Positions 41,746 to 53,558 of a DNA stretch of 64,000 nt are shown here, in pieces (position 1 is the stretch's first letter; each line of letters begins with the position of its first letter). The stretch comes from Pseudomonas paralactis (GTDB lineage: Bacteria; Pseudomonadota; Gammaproteobacteria; Pseudomonadales; Pseudomonadaceae). The position numbers and the translations under genes are program-made. The DNA lies in assembly GCF_001439735.1 (NCBI RefSeq), contig NZ_JYLN01000002.1, positions 620,001-684,000 on the forward strand, read 5' to 3'. Below the pieces are notes generated by a model. That model worked only from the letters and a program-made list of their open reading frames with translations, was not told the DNA's origin and ran no database searches.

Positions 41746-42845
41746 TACTCCTCCCTCTGCCGTGTGGTGGCCGGAGCGGTTGTCGCAGGCCTTGCAGGCG
41801 CGCTGGTCGCCGCCGGTTTAGCCGGGCGTGCACTGTGTGCCGCAGGCTTGGCTGGCGTAGCGACAGGCGCTGCGGTTGCCGCAGGGGCCGGTGTGGCCGC
41901 AGGCGCTGGTGGCCCGACGAACGCCGGCTTGGGCACGGTAGCCGGGACGATTGGAGCGGTGCCGTTCTGCTGATCTTCTGCTTCCTGGGCCTGGGCAGCG
42001 TCGTTGGCGCGCTCTTCCGGGGTGCGGTTGTCGCTGAACACCAGCAGCAGGTAGCGGCTGCGATTGAGGGCGGCAGTCGGCACGGCCCGCACGATAGCGA
42101 ATGGCTGACCGGAATCGTGGATCACTTCCTTGACCGTCGCCACCGGGTAGCCAGCCGGGAAGCGCTGGCCCAGGCCGGAACTGACCAGCAGATCGCCTTC
42201 CTTGATATCCGCGGTGTCGGCGACATGGCGCAGTTCGAGGCGTTCGGGGTTGCCGGTGCCGCTGGCAATCGCGCGCAAGCCGTTGCGGTTGACCTGCACC
42301 GGAATGCTGTGGGTCGTGTCCGTCAGCAGCAGAACGCGCGAGGTGTAGGGCATCAACTCCACCACCTGGCCCATCAGGCCGCGGGCATCGAGCACCGGCT
42401 GGCCAAGGACCACACCGTCGCGCTCACCCTTGTTGATGATGATGCGATGAGTGAACGGATTGGGGTCCATGCCGATCAACTCGGCCACTTCGACCTTTTC
42501 GTTGACCAACGCGGAAGAATTGAGCAACTCGCGCAGCCGAACGTTCTGCTCGGTGAGGGCCGCCAGCTTTTGCATGCGCCCCTGCAACAGCAGGTTTTCA
42601 GTCTTGAGTTTTTCGTTCTCGGCGACCAGCTCGGTGCGGCTGCCGAATTGGCTGGCCACGCCCTGGTAGAGACGTTGTGGCAGGTCGGTGATCCAGTAAG
42701 TCTGCATCAACACCAGCGACATCTGGCTACGCACGGGCTTGAGCAGTGCAAAGCGGGCATCGACCACCATCAGCGCAACCGAAAGCACGGTCAGCACCAA
42801 TAAGCGCACGCCCAATGAGGGGCCTTTGGCGAAAAGCGGTTTAAT
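41745..42845 (-). CDS. mreC: MreC, rod-shape protein, apparent ATT start
   Basis: A bitopic elongasome protein: short cytoplasmic end, one span (LLVLTVLSVALMVVDAR), coiled coil (about 70-110), beta domains, then a 60-residue Ala/Pro tail. No ATG or GTG precedes the membrane span; the only conventional choice is TTG at 42815, which would cut off KPLFAKGPS. A strong GGGAGGAG (42852-42859) lies six bases before an in-frame ATT at 42843-42845, giving a start (M)KPLFAKGPSLGVR. I therefore call ATT, with 366 residues; TTG at 42815 is the alternative. Confidence 0.88.
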   Translation of the reverse strand: MKPLFAKGPSLGVRLLVLTVLSVALMVVDARFALLKPVRSQMSLVLMQTYWITDLPQRLYQGVASQFGSRTELVAENEKLKTENLLLQGRMQKLAALTEQNVRLRELLNSSALVNEKVEVAELIGMDPNPFTHRIIINKGERDGVVLGQPVLDARGLMGQVVELMPYTSRVLLLTDTTHSIPVQVNRNGLRAIASGTGNPERLELRHVADTADIKEGDLLVSSGLGQRFPAGYPVATVKEVIHDSGQPFAIVRAVPTAALNRSRYLLLVFSDNRTPEERANDAAQAQEAEDQQNGTAPIVPATVPKPAFVGPPAPAATPAPAATAAPVATPAKPAAHSARPAKPAATSAPARPATTAPATTRQREE

Positions 42846-42930
42846 AAGCCGCTCCTCCCAGGCAAATGTTCTCTTTATTCATACGGCATCAAACCGGCCT
42901 GGATGCAGATTGAAGAAGATAAACGCCAAC

Positions 42931-42954
42931 AGGCAGCACTGCAAAGTGCTGCCT
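42931..42954 (-). other. stem-loop between mreB and mreC
   Basis: A perfect 10-bp stem AGGCAGCACT/AGTGCTGCCT with four-base loop, without a T-run, in the 139-base gap after mreB. It may reduce read-through or stabilise the mreB message, so that MreB is made in excess of MreC and MreD. Confidence 0.6.
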
Positions 42955-42984
42955 GCCGACGAAGCATGAACCATCCAGGCAATC

Positions 42985-44034
<1,050 letters not shown>

Positions 44035-44066
44035 CTAGGCAACGCGTGGGTAAAAAAGTGCGGCAA

Positions 44067-44095
44067 ACTCTAACAACGACAGGGATTTTGGGCAA
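44067..44095 (-). promoter_or_regulatory. candidate mreB promoter
   Basis: On the minus strand TTGCCC (44090-44095) and TAGAGT (44067-44072) are separated by 17 bases, about 45 bases before the mreB ATG. Confidence 0.5.
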
Positions 44096-44232
44096 GGCGC
44101 CAATGTGCTAAATTGGCCGACTTTCTGTGCACCAACCCCCACAATCGCGGCCATATGACCGTAGAAATGCGGTAGTGTTCCGACAATCTAACACACGGAC
44201 GCCTTCCGTTCTGTTTTCCACTGGAGAATCCC

Positions 44233-44520
44233 ATGGCGCTTGAACGCTCCGACGTGGAAAAAATCGCGCATCTGGCCTCGCTTGGCCTCAATGATGCCGA
44301 TCTTCCACAGACCACCGCAGCCCTGAACAGCATTCTCGGGCTGGTTGACCAAATGCAGGCCGTCAATACCGACGGCATCGAGCCCCTGGCTCACCCGCTG
44401 GAAGCCAGTCAGCGCCTGCGCGCAGACGTCGTGACCGAGCGCAATAACCGCGAGGCTTACCAGTCCATCGCGCCAGCGGTCGAAAACGGCCTGTACCTGG
44501 TTCCGAAAGTCATCGACTAA
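44233..44520 (+). CDS. gatC: Asp/Glu-tRNA amidotransferase subunit C
   Basis: A 95-residue GatC, the small belt subunit joining GatA and GatB in GatCAB, which turns misacylated Asp-tRNA(Asn) or Glu-tRNA(Gln) into the amide form. Starts [19 protein letters not shown]. First gene of gatCAB. Confidence 0.95.
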   Translation: MALERSDVEKIAHLASLGLNDADLPQTTAALNSILGLVDQMQAVNTDGIEPLAHPLEASQRLRADVVTERNNREAYQSIAPAVENGLYLVPKVID

Positions 44521-44536
44521 AGGGAAAGAGCCTTTC

Positions 44537-45988
44537 ATGCATCACATGACTCTGGCCGAGATCGCCCGCGGTCTCGCCGACAAATCGTTTTCTTCCGAAG
44601 AGCTGACCCAGACCTTGCTGGCGCGTATCGCCGCGCTCGATCCGAAGGTCAACAGCTTCATCAGCCTCACCGAGGAGCTGGCCCTGAGCCAGGCCAAGGC
44701 CGCCGACGCACGTCGCGCCAACGGTGAGAACGGCGCGCTGCTCGGCGCACCGATCGCCCACAAGGACCTGTTCTGCACCCAGGGCATTCGCACCAGCTGC
44801 GGCTCGAAGATGCTCGACAACTTCAAGGCGCCCTACGACGCCACCGTGGTCGCCAAGCTGGCCGCCGCCGGGGCCGTGACCCTGGGCAAGACCAACATGG
44901 ACGAATTCGCCATGGGTTCGGCCAACGAGTCCAGCTACTACGGCGCAGTGAAAAACCCGTGGAACCTGGAACACGTGCCGGGTGGTTCGTCCGGAGGTTC
45001 GGCTGCGGCCGTGGCCGCACGCTTCCTGCCGGCCGCTACCGCCACCGATACCGGCGGTTCGATCCGCCAGCCAGCCGCCTTCACCAACCTCACCGGCCTG
45101 AAGCCGACCTACGGTCGCGTTTCCCGCTGGGGCATGATCGCCTACGCCTCAAGTCTCGATCAGGGCGGCCCTCTGGCACGCACGGCTGAAGACTGCGCAA
45201 TATTGTTACAAGGCATGGCAGGCTTCGATAAACAGGACTCCACCAGCATCGATGAGCCGGTTCCGGACTACAGCGCCGGCCTGAACACCTCGATCAAGGG
45301 CCTGCGCATCGGCGTGCCGAAGGAATACTTCAGCGCCGGCCTCGACCCGCGTATCGCCGAACTGGTGCAGAACAGCATCAAAGAGCTGGAAAAGCTTGGC
45401 GCCGTGATCAAGGAAATCAGCCTGCCGAACAACCAGCACGCGATTCCCGCCTACTACGTAATCGCGCCGGCCGAGGCCTCTTCCAATCTGTCGCGTTTCG
45501 ACGGCGTGCGCTTCGGCTATCGCTGCGAGAACCCGAAAGACCTCACCGACCTGTACAAACGCTCCCGTGGCGAAGGCTTCGGCAGTGAAGTGCAGCGCCG
45601 GATCATGGTCGGGGCCTACGCCCTGTCGGCCGGCTACTACGACGCGTACTACCTCAAGGCGCAGAAAATTCGCCGCCTGATCAAGAACGACTTCATGGCC
45701 GCCTTTGAAGAAGTCGACGTGATCCTCGGCCCAACCACGCCAAACCCGGCATGGAAGATCGGCGCCAAGACCGGCGACCCGATCGCCGAGTACCTGGAAG
45801 ACCTCTACACCATCACCGCCAACCTCGCGGGCTTGCCGGGCTTGTCCATGCCCGCAGGTTTCGTCGATGGCCTGCCGGTGGGCGTGCAATTGCTCGCCCC
45901 ATATTTCCAGGAAGGCCGCCTGCTCAATGTGGCGCACCAGTACCAGTTGAACACCGACTGGCACACCCGCACCCCTACCGGCTTCTGA
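44537..45988 (+). CDS. gatA: Asp/Glu-tRNA amidotransferase subunit A
   Basis: A 483-residue amidase-signature subunit releasing ammonia from glutamine. The Ser-cisSer-Lys triad lies in [23 protein letters not shown] and [13 protein letters not shown] second ATG three codons on (44546) is possible. Confidence 0.97.
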   Translation: MHHMTLAEIARGLADKSFSSEELTQTLLARIAALDPKVNSFISLTEELALSQAKAADARRANGENGALLGAPIAHKDLFCTQGIRTSCGSKMLDNFKAPYDATVVAKLAAAGAVTLGKTNMDEFAMGSANESSYYGAVKNPWNLEHVPGGSSGGSAAAVAARFLPAATATDTGGSIRQPAAFTNLTGLKPTYGRVSRWGMIAYASSLDQGGPLARTAEDCAILLQGMAGFDKQDSTSIDEPVPDYSAGLNTSIKGLRIGVPKEYFSAGLDPRIAELVQNSIKELEKLGAVIKEISLPNNQHAIPAYYVIAPAEASSNLSRFDGVRFGYRCENPKDLTDLYKRSRGEGFGSEVQRRIMVGAYALSAGYYDAYYLKAQKIRRLIKNDFMAAFEEVDVILGPTTPNPAWKIGAKTGDPIAEYLEDLYTITANLAGLPGLSMPAGFVDGLPVGVQLLAPYFQEGRLLNVAHQYQLNTDWHTRTPTGF

Positions 45989-45998
45989 GGAGAACACT

Positions 45999-47444
45999 AT
46001 GCAATGGGAAGTTGTGATCGGGCTGGAGATTCATACCCAGCTCGCCACCCAATCGAAGATTTTCTCCGGTAGCGCCACCACGTTCGGCTCCGAGCCCAAT
46101 ACCCAGGCCAGCCTGGTAGACCTGGGCATGCCCGGCGTATTGCCGGTGCTGAACCAGGAAGCGGTGCGCATGGCGGTGATGTTCGGCTTGGCGATTGACG
46201 CCGAGATCGGCCAGCACAACGTGTTCGCGCGCAAGAACTACTTCTACCCGGACCTGCCCAAGGGCTACCAGATCAGCCAGATGGAACTGCCGATTGTCGG
46301 CAAGGGCCACCTGGACATTCCCCTGGAAGACGGCACCATCAAGCGCGTCGGCGTCACCCGTGCGCACCTGGAAGAAGACGCCGGCAAAAGCCTGCACGAA
46401 GAATTCCCGGGCGCTACCGGTATCGACCTGAACCGTGCCGGTACGCCGCTGCTGGAAATCGTCTCCGAACCGGACATGCGCAGCGCCAAGGAAGCCGTGG
46501 CCTACGTAAAGACCATCCACGCGCTGGTGCGCTACCTGGGCATCTGCGACGGCAACATGGCCGAAGGCTCGCTGCGTTGCGACTGCAACGTGTCGATCCG
46601 GCCAAAGGGCCAGGTTGAGTTCGGCACCCGCTGCGAGATCAAGAACGTCAACTCGTTCCGCTTCATCGAGAAGGCGATCAACAGCGAAGTACGTCGCCAG
46701 ATCGAGCTGATCGAAGACGGCGGCAAGGTCATCCAGCAAACGCGCCTGTACGACCCGAACAAAGACGAAACCCGCGCCATGCGCAGCAAGGAGGAAGCCA
46801 ACGACTACCGTTACTTCCCCGACCCGGACCTGTTGCCGGTGGTGCTGGAGGATTCGTTCCTCAACGATATCCGCGCCACCCTGCCGGAATTGCCGCAGCA
46901 AAAACGCGAGCGCTTCCAGGAGCAGTTCGGCCTGTCGGTCTACGATGCCAGCGTATTGGCCTCCAGCCGTGAACAAGCCAACTACTTCGAAAAAGTCGTG
47001 AGCATCGCCGGCGACGCCAAGCTGGCGGCCAACTGGGTGATGGTCGAGCTGGGCAGCCTGTTGAACAAACAGGGCCTGGAAATCGATGAAGCCCCCGTCA
47101 CCGCCGAACAACTGGGCGGGATGCTGCTGCGCATCAAGGACAACACCATCTCCGGCAAAATCGCCAAGACGGTGTTCGAAGCGATGGCCGCAGGTGAAGG
47201 CAACGCCGACGACATCATCGAGAAGCGTGGCCTCAAGCAAGTCACCGACAGCGGCGCGATCTCGGCCGTACTCGATGAAATGCTCGCGGCGAATGCCGAA
47301 CAGGTCGAGCAATACCGCGCCGCAGACGAAGCCAAGCGCGGCAAGATGTTCGGCTTCTTTGTCGGCCAGGCCATGAAAGCCTCCAAGGGCAAGGCCAACC
47401 CGCAACAGGTGAACGAACTGCTCAAAAGCAAGCTCGAAGGCTGA
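45999..47444 (+). CDS. gatB: Asp/Glu-tRNA amidotransferase subunit B
   Basis: A 481-residue GatB that phosphorylates and amidates the tRNA-bound acid. N-terminal [10 protein letters not shown], the [13 protein letters not shown] block and a C-terminal helical YqeY-like tRNA-binding tail are visible. Ends the gatCAB operon. Confidence 0.97.
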   Translation: MQWEVVIGLEIHTQLATQSKIFSGSATTFGSEPNTQASLVDLGMPGVLPVLNQEAVRMAVMFGLAIDAEIGQHNVFARKNYFYPDLPKGYQISQMELPIVGKGHLDIPLEDGTIKRVGVTRAHLEEDAGKSLHEEFPGATGIDLNRAGTPLLEIVSEPDMRSAKEAVAYVKTIHALVRYLGICDGNMAEGSLRCDCNVSIRPKGQVEFGTRCEIKNVNSFRFIEKAINSEVRRQIELIEDGGKVIQQTRLYDPNKDETRAMRSKEEANDYRYFPDPDLLPVVLEDSFLNDIRATLPELPQQKRERFQEQFGLSVYDASVLASSREQANYFEKVVSIAGDAKLAANWVMVELGSLLNKQGLEIDEAPVTAEQLGGMLLRIKDNTISGKIAKTVFEAMAAGEGNADDIIEKRGLKQVTDSGAISAVLDEMLAANAEQVEQYRAADEAKRGKMFGFFVGQAMKASKGKANPQQVNELLKSKLEG

Positions 47445-47490
47445 TTGCGGTGAATGGTTGGAGCAGACTTCAAGGTCTGGCTCCAACCCC

Positions 47491-47514
47491 TGTGGGAGTG
47501 GGCCCCCTCCCACA
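47491..47514. repeat. short REP-like palindrome
   Basis: TGTGGGAGTGGGCC folds back on CCCTCCCACA; a compact member of the TGTGGGAGC family between gatB and the RlpA-like gene. Confidence 0.6.
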
Positions 47515-47551
47515 TAGCCCCCTCCACATTTGTAATTGGGGACATCTTGAA

Positions 47552-47923
47552 ATGAAGCGTCTACTCGGCCTGCTGGCCTTGTCCTCCCTGCTGACCGGTT
47601 GCGCCAGCGGCCTCATCGACCCCAACGGCTACGACGAAACCGGCACCGCCTCCTATTACGGCGCCAAGCACCATGGCAAAAGAACCGCCAGTGGTGAACC
47701 CTTCAACCAGAACGCTTTGACCGCTGCGCATCGGCGCCTGCCCTTCGGCACCCGGGTCAAAGTCACCAACCTGAACAACGACCGATCGGTCGTGGTACGC
47801 ATCAATGACCGCGGCCCGCATACCCGTGGACGCCTGATCGACGTTTCCCGCAAGGCTGCCGAGCAACTGCGTATGCTGGGCAGCGGCACCGCCCGGGTTC
47901 GCGTGCAAGCCCTGAACAACTGA
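47552..47923 (+). CDS. RlpA-like lipoprotein (septal lytic transglycosylase family)
   Basis: A 123-residue protein with lipoprotein signal MKRLLGLLALSSLLTGC and a double-psi beta-barrel (GTASYYGAKHHGKRTASGE, LPFGTRVKVTNL, VVRINDRGPH). Full RlpA carries a C-terminal SPOR domain; this one stops after the barrel, so septal targeting would need another route. Conserved Asp in RINDRGP is present. Confidence 0.85.
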   Translation: MKRLLGLLALSSLLTGCASGLIDPNGYDETGTASYYGAKHHGKRTASGEPFNQNALTAAHRRLPFGTRVKVTNLNNDRSVVVRINDRGPHTRGRLIDVSRKAAEQLRMLGSGTARVRVQALNN

Positions 47924-47934
47924 TCGAGGCACCC

Positions 47935-49029
47935 TTGAGTATTTTCGGATTGAACGCCCTTTCGCCCTGGAGCCTGCTGGAACTGGTCGGCGGCTTACTG
48001 CTGCTGATCGTTGGCGCAGAGATCCTGGTACGTGCCGCCGTGCGCCTGGCGGCCAGCCTCAAGGTGCGGCCGCTGATCATCGGCTTGAGCGTTGTCGCCT
48101 TCGGCAGCAGCGCGCCGCAGATGGCCGTCAGCCTGCAAGCCACGCTGGCCGGCAATACCGATATCGCCGTGGGCAGCGTGATTGGCAGCAGCATTTTCAA
48201 TATCCTCGTCACCCTGGGCCTGTCGGCCTTGATCATTCCATTGCGGGTCTCGCGGCAGCTGGTGCGCGTGGATATCCCGGTGATGATTTTCGCTGGCCTG
48301 CTGGTGTTTATCCTGGCTGCCAATGAGGTGCTGACACCACTCGATGGCGTTTTGCTGCTAGTGGCATTGGTGGCCTACCTTGGCGTGCTGCACTACCAGA
48401 CACGTCACTCACGCCGCCCGCGCACTCTGGATACGGTGGCCAAGGCGCCCTGGTTGAGCAGTGCATTGCTGATGTTCAGCGGGCTGTTGGTGCTGGTACT
48501 GGCCGGGCATTTGCTGCTCGGCGCAGCGGTGGAAGTGGCGGGCGACCTGGGATTGTCGGAGCGGGTCATCGGCCTGACGCTCATCGGCGTGGGTACCTCG
48601 TTGCCCTGCCTCGCCACGTCGCTGATCGCTGCCTTGCGCGGCGAGCGGGAAATTGCGGTGGGCAACGTGATCGGCAGCAACCTGTTCAACCTGCTGGGCG
48701 TGCTCGGCTTTACCGCACTGGTGGCGCCATCGCCGCTGTCGGTATCACCCAACGCACTGGACTTCGATTTGCCAGTGATGCTCGGTGCAATCATCCTGTG
48801 CCTGCCGGTGTTCTATACCGGCTACCGCGTGACGCGTATCGAAGGGCTGGTGCTGCTGGGGCTGTACCTGGCGTACGGGCTGCACGTGATGGCGTTCACC
48901 ACCGGTATGCCCCTGGCCAACAAGCTTGAACAATTGATGCTGTATTACGTCCTGCCGGCGTTGGTGGCTTTGCTGTTGTTCACCTCTGTGCGCGCCTGGC
49001 ACCGCCAACACAAGAGGGAAACGAAATGA
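47935..49029 (+). CDS. CaCA-family cation antiporter-like protein
   Basis: A 364-residue membrane protein with two repeats of the sodium/calcium exchanger type (YrbG-like). The two alpha-repeats are recognisable (VAFGSSAPQMAVSLQ and GVGTSLPCLATSL), but the glutamate that normally follows each proline is Gln62 and Cys225. These glutamates hold calcium in NCX proteins, so the substrate is probably not calcium. TTG start at 47935 with GAGG five bases upstream. Overlaps the next gene by four bases. Confidence 0.85.
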   Translation: MSIFGLNALSPWSLLELVGGLLLLIVGAEILVRAAVRLAASLKVRPLIIGLSVVAFGSSAPQMAVSLQATLAGNTDIAVGSVIGSSIFNILVTLGLSALIIPLRVSRQLVRVDIPVMIFAGLLVFILAANEVLTPLDGVLLLVALVAYLGVLHYQTRHSRRPRTLDTVAKAPWLSSALLMFSGLLVLVLAGHLLLGAAVEVAGDLGLSERVIGLTLIGVGTSLPCLATSLIAALRGEREIAVGNVIGSNLFNLLGVLGFTALVAPSPLSVSPNALDFDLPVMLGAIILCLPVFYTGYRVTRIEGLVLLGLYLAYGLHVMAFTTGMPLANKLEQLMLYYVLPALVALLLFTSVRAWHRQHKRETK

Positions 49030-49406
49030 CCGATCAGAAAAAACCAGGCGTAGAGGTGCGTCGTCAGGTCATGGGCGATGTGTTCGTCGACCGTGCCCTG
49101 GGCAATGCCACGGCGTTCACCCAGCCGCTGCAGGACTTCGTCAATGAACATGCGTGGGGCGCGGTCTGGAACCGCGACGGCTTGCCGCTCAAGACCCGCA
49201 GCCTGATCACCCTCGCCGCTCTGACAGCCCTCAAATGCCCGCAGGAACTCAAGGGCCATGTGCGCGGTGCACTGAATAATGGCTGCACGGTAGACGAGAT
49301 TCGCGAAGCGCTGCTGCACTGCGCGGTGTATGCCGGTGTGCCGGCGGCGATTGATGCCTTTCGGGCGGCACAGGAAGTGATCGAAAGCTACCAGAAAGAC
49401 ACCTAG
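49026..49406 (+). CDS. carboxymuconolactone decarboxylase-family protein
   Basis: A 126-residue PcaC/AhpD-like helical protein with the family blocks SLITLAALTAL and EIREALLHCAVYAGVPAA. The CxxC of AhpD peroxidases is absent, so it is closer to the decarboxylase branch; true substrate unknown and no protocatechuate genes are near. Its TAG stop shares the CTAG at 49403-49406 with the stop of the convergent gene. Confidence 0.85.
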   Translation: MTDQKKPGVEVRRQVMGDVFVDRALGNATAFTQPLQDFVNEHAWGAVWNRDGLPLKTRSLITLAALTALKCPQELKGHVRGALNNGCTVDEIREALLHCAVYAGVPAAIDAFRAAQEVIESYQKDT

Positions 49407-50344
49407 ATCCAGCCACCCGCCTGCAATACGAAAATCCCGATATTGGTGGTCACCGCCGCCATCAGCGTAGTGATCACGATAATCGCCGCCGCCAGCTCAT
49501 GATTGCCTTGCGCCGCCCTGGCCATCACGAAGCTGGCCGCGGCTGTCGGCGCGCCGAAGTACAGGAACAGAATCCCCAGCTCCGGCCCGCGAAAGCCCAG
49601 CAACCAGGCACCCAGGGTTGCGATCACCGGCAACCAGATCATCTTCATCAGGCTCGCACTCAACGCCATGTTGCCGCTCTTGCGCAGCGCAGCCATGGAC
49701 AAGGTGCCGCCGATGCAAATCAACGCCAACGGCAGCGTGGTATCCGACAGGTACTGCAAGGATTTTTCGAACCAGCCGGGCAAGCTGATCTGAAAGTACG
49801 CGAACGGCGCTGCGACGATCACGCTGATGATCAGCGGGTTAGCCACCACACTCTTGAAAATGCTCCACGGGTCGGACTTGATCACCGGGCTGTACACCGC
49901 CAGCACAATGGTCGACAGCGTGTTGTAGAGCAGGATGACCAGCGCCGCGAGGATTGCGCCCAGGGAGATACCGTAGTCGCCGTACATACTGGCAGCCAAC
50001 GCCAGGCCGATCACCCCGTTGTTGCCGCGAAACGCACCCTGGGCATAGATGCCCCGGTCTTCACGCTTGCAGCGAAAGATCGCCCAGCCCCAGGCCAAAG
50101 CGAAACTCGCCAGGGTGGCGACGGCAAAGTAAATCAGCAAACCCGGCTTGAGGGCCGCGTGCAGGTCGGCATGCAGGATGCCCAGGAACAACAGCGCCGG
50201 CATGGTGACGTTGAACACCAGGGACGAAGCGGTGTGGATAAAGTTGTCGTTGATCCAATTGATGCGCTTGAGCAGCACACCCAGGAACAGCATGGCAAAC
50301 ACCGGCGCGGTGATGGTGAGGGTGGTAAGGAAGATTGCCAGCAT
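49403..50344 (-). CDS. AEC-family (auxin efflux carrier-like) transporter
   Basis: A 313-residue membrane protein with about ten hydrophobic segments of the AEC/BART type, probably exporting or importing a small organic anion. The start MLAIFLTTLTITAPVF at 50344 is chosen over an upstream frame extension. Its stop overlaps the stop of the convergent decarboxylase-family gene by four bases. Confidence 0.85.
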   Translation of the reverse strand: MLAIFLTTLTITAPVFAMLFLGVLLKRINWINDNFIHTASSLVFNVTMPALLFLGILHADLHAALKPGLLIYFAVATLASFALAWGWAIFRCKREDRGIYAQGAFRGNNGVIGLALAASMYGDYGISLGAILAALVILLYNTLSTIVLAVYSPVIKSDPWSIFKSVVANPLIISVIVAAPFAYFQISLPGWFEKSLQYLSDTTLPLALICIGGTLSMAALRKSGNMALSASLMKMIWLPVIATLGAWLLGFRGPELGILFLYFGAPTAAASFVMARAAQGNHELAAAIIVITTLMAAVTTNIGIFVLQAGGWI

Positions 50345-50448
50345 GCCGGAGAGAACCTTGGTGGGCGTCGTGAGTTGGCTAATGATAAGCCAGTACGAGC
50401 GGGTTCGTGTGGGCAACGCCATTCAAATGTGGGAGCAAGCCCCCCGTT

Positions 50449-50546
50449 GTAGGAGCGAGCTTGCTCGCGAGAAACTCCCAGGCGCCGCGTTCATTCAGTT
50501 AACACGCGTTATCGTTGGTGTCTTTCGCGAGCAAGCTCGCTCCTAC
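50449..50546. repeat. REPIN copy 6
   Basis: GTAGGAGCGAGCTTGCTCGCG ... CGCGAGCAAGCTCGCTCCTAC, with the core in reverse orientation. A TGTGGGAGCAAGCCC half-element (50428-50442) abuts it on the left. It lies after garD, 17 bases from its stop. Confidence 0.92.
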
Positions 50547-50563
50547 AGGGTTAGCGTCTGACC

Positions 50564-52117
50564 TCAGGTAATCGGCGCCGGGTTGAACAGCGTAATGTCG
50601 TTATGCAGCTTGTGATGCTCCGCCCACGTCTGCTTCCTGCCACTGGCCACGTCCAGGTAGAAGTGAAACAACTCCCAGCCCAGTTCCTCAATGCTCACGC
50701 GCCCGGTGGCAATGCGCCCGGCGTCGATATCGATCAGGTCCGGCCAACGCTGAGCCAGCTCGGTGCGGGTCGACACCTTTACCACCGGCGCCATCGCCAG
50801 CCCGTAAGGCGTGCCACGCCCGGTGGTGAATACATGCAGGTTCATTCCTGCCGCCAGTTGCAGGGTGCCGCAGACAAAATCACTGGCCGGCGTGGCGCAA
50901 AAGATCAGGCCCTTGCCCTTGAAACGCTCGCCGGGGCCAAGCACGCCGTTGATCGCGCTGCTGCCGGACTTGACGATGGAGCCCAAAGATTTTTCGACAA
51001 TATTCGACAGCCCGCCCTTCTTATTACCGGGCGTTGTGTTGGCGCTGCGATCCGCTTCACCCTTGGCCAGGTAACGGTCGTACCAGTCCATTTCCCTGAC
51101 CAGCTCGCGGGCGACGTCTTCGTTCTGCGCACGTGAGGTCAGTAGATAAATGGCATCGCGCACTTCAGTCACTTCGGAAAACATCACCGTCGCGCCAGCT
51201 CGCAGCAGCAAGTCCGAGGCATACCCCAGCGCCGGGTTGGCGGTGATACCGGAAAACGCATCACTGCCACCGCACTGCATGCCCAGGATCAGCTCGCTGG
51301 CCGGCACGGTTTCGCGACGGCGCAGGTCGAGTTTTTTCAAGCGCACTTCGGCCAGTTCCATGATCTGTTCAACCATTTCGGTGAAGCCGTGGCTGGAGTC
51401 CTGCAGGCGGTACAACCACGGCTCGCTCAGGTCCACAGAGCTGTCGTTGTCGTGCATCACCTGCCCGGCCTGCAATTTCTCGCAGCCCAGGCTGATCACC
51501 AGGGCTTCGCCGCCCAGGTTCGGGTTGCGCGCCAGGTTGCGCACGGTACGGATCGGGATATAGGCATCCGTCGCCGTAATGGCCACACCGCAACCGTAGC
51601 TGTGGGTCAGCGCCACCACATCATCGACGTGGGGATACTTGGGCAGCAACTCATCCTTGATGCGCTTGACTGCGTGGTCCAGCACGCCGGTGACGCACTG
51701 CACAGTGGTGGTGATGCCGAGAATATTGCGCGTGCCCACGGTGCCATCGGCATTGCGATAGCCCTCGAAGGTGAAGCCCTCCAGGGGGGCCTCGGCTTCA
51801 GGCACCTCGGTAGACAGCGGCAAGCTGTCCAGCGGTGGCGCAGTGGGCATGCGCAGTTGATCCTCCTGCACCCAACTGCCGCGCGGGATTGGCGCCAAGG
51901 CATAACCGATGGTCTGGCCGTAGCGAATAATTTGGCCGCCCTCGGGGATATCTTCCAGCGTTACTTTGTGGCTCTGGGGAATGAAGTCCACGGTGACCAG
52001 GCCGTCGGGGAATTCGGTCCCGGCCGGTACACCCTGATCGTTCACCACGATCACCACATTGTCGCGCTCGTGCAAACGGATCGAGCGCGGCGAGTCGGCA
52101 TGTTCAATCAACTGCAT
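50564..52117 (-). CDS. garD: galactarate dehydratase
   Basis: A 517-residue UxaA/GarD family dehydratase converting galactarate to 5-dehydro-4-deoxyglucarate, the substrate of KdgD. An N-terminal SAF-type domain and the core blocks HSYGCGVAI and [10 protein letters not shown] are seen. ATG at 52117 has GAGG eight bases upstream. Last gene of the kdgD-dehydrogenase-transporter-garD run. Confidence 0.92.
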   Translation of the reverse strand: MQLIEHADSPRSIRLHERDNVVIVVNDQGVPAGTEFPDGLVTVDFIPQSHKVTLEDIPEGGQIIRYGQTIGYALAPIPRGSWVQEDQLRMPTAPPLDSLPLSTEVPEAEAPLEGFTFEGYRNADGTVGTRNILGITTTVQCVTGVLDHAVKRIKDELLPKYPHVDDVVALTHSYGCGVAITATDAYIPIRTVRNLARNPNLGGEALVISLGCEKLQAGQVMHDNDSSVDLSEPWLYRLQDSSHGFTEMVEQIMELAEVRLKKLDLRRRETVPASELILGMQCGGSDAFSGITANPALGYASDLLLRAGATVMFSEVTEVRDAIYLLTSRAQNEDVARELVREMDWYDRYLAKGEADRSANTTPGNKKGGLSNIVEKSLGSIVKSGSSAINGVLGPGERFKGKGLIFCATPASDFVCGTLQLAAGMNLHVFTTGRGTPYGLAMAPVVKVSTRTELAQRWPDLIDIDAGRIATGRVSIEELGWELFHFYLDVASGRKQTWAEHHKLHNDITLFNPAPIT

Positions 52118-52127
52118 CACACGAACC

Positions 52128-53492
52128 TCAGGAATGCGCTTGGGAAAGGTTGGTCAACTCTGGGCCTTTGGTAGGCGGCTCTTTGAGCACCACGCGCTTG
52201 ATCGGGCCGACAATCACCAGGTAGCTGAACACCGCGACCAGGGCGTTGGCGCCGACAAACACCAGGGCCCACTTGAACGAGCCGGTGGTGCTGATGATGT
52301 AACCGATGACAATCGGCGTGGTGATTGAGGCCAGGTTACCGAAGGTGTTGAACAGGCCGCCACTGAGCCCGGCGATCTGTTTCGGCGAGGTGTCGGACAC
52401 TACCGCCCAACCCAGTGCGCCAACGCCTTTGCCGAAGAAAGCCAGGGCCATGAAGCCCACCACCATCCATTCGATGTCCACGTAATTGCAGGCCACGATA
52501 CTGCTGGAGATCAGCAGGCCACCGATGATCGGCGCCTTGCGTGCAAAGGTCAGCGAGTGGCCTTTACGCAGCAGGTAGTCAGAGATTACCCCGCCGAGCA
52601 CACCGCCGATAAAGCCGCAGATCGCCGGTAACGAAGCGATAAAGCCGGCCTTGAGGATGGTCATGCCGCGGTCCTGCACCAGATACACCGGGAACCAGGT
52701 CAGGAAGAAGTAGGTGATGCCGTTGATGCAGTACTGGCCCAGGTACACGCCGAGCATCATGCGGTTGGTCAGTAGCTGGCGGATGTAATCCCACTTCGGC
52801 CCGTCGGTTTTTTTACCCTTGCCCTTGTCCTGATCCATATCGACCATCGCGCCATTGGCAGCGATGTGATTGAACTCGGCCTCGTTGATCATCGGATGCT
52901 GGCGCGGGCTGTGGATAACTTTCAGCCAGATCAGCGAGAACAGGATGCCGATCACGCCCATCACGATAAACACATGCTGCCAGCCGAAGCGGTAGACGAT
53001 CCAGCCCATCAATGGCGCAAACAATACCGTGGCGAAGTATTGCGCCGAGTTGAAGATCGCCGATGCGGTGCCCCGTTCAGCCGTAGGAAACCACGCCGCG
53101 ACAATACGGGCATTTCCCGGAAACGACGGCGCCTCGGCCAGGCCAACCATGAAGCGCAACATAAACAACGCGACCACCGCAGTGGAGACGCCAAACTCAC
53201 CAACATAACCTTGCAGTACGGTGAACAGCGACCAGGTAAAGATGCTCAAGGCGTAGATTTTTTTCGAGCCGAAGCGGTCGAGCAGCCAGCCACCGGGGAT
53301 TTGCCCGGCCACGTAAGCCCAACCGAATGCGGAGAAGATGTAACCGAGGGTGACCGCGTCGATGCCGAGGTCTTTTTGCAGGCTGGAGCCGGCGATGGCG
53401 ATAGTTGCACGGTCGGCGTAGTTGATCGTGGTCACCAGGAACAGCATGAGCAGGATCAAATAGCGGACATGGGTCGGCTTGGTCGCTTGCAT
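52128..53492 (-). CDS. MFS transporter, glucarate/galactarate type
   Basis: A 454-residue major-facilitator permease with 12 segments and the anion:cation symporter features of GudP/GarP ([12 protein letters not shown] near the start, [17 protein letters not shown] in loop 2-3). It should import D-glucarate and galactarate. Ten bases before garD. Confidence 0.9.
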   Translation of the reverse strand: MQATKPTHVRYLILLMLFLVTTINYADRATIAIAGSSLQKDLGIDAVTLGYIFSAFGWAYVAGQIPGGWLLDRFGSKKIYALSIFTWSLFTVLQGYVGEFGVSTAVVALFMLRFMVGLAEAPSFPGNARIVAAWFPTAERGTASAIFNSAQYFATVLFAPLMGWIVYRFGWQHVFIVMGVIGILFSLIWLKVIHSPRQHPMINEAEFNHIAANGAMVDMDQDKGKGKKTDGPKWDYIRQLLTNRMMLGVYLGQYCINGITYFFLTWFPVYLVQDRGMTILKAGFIASLPAICGFIGGVLGGVISDYLLRKGHSLTFARKAPIIGGLLISSSIVACNYVDIEWMVVGFMALAFFGKGVGALGWAVVSDTSPKQIAGLSGGLFNTFGNLASITTPIVIGYIISTTGSFKWALVFVGANALVAVFSYLVIVGPIKRVVLKEPPTKGPELTNLSQAHS

Positions 53493-53558
53493 GAAGAAGT
53501 ACTCCCACTAATTATTTTTTTTGCGGGTAATGGTTATGTCTTACTGGTTGCCGCCCCT

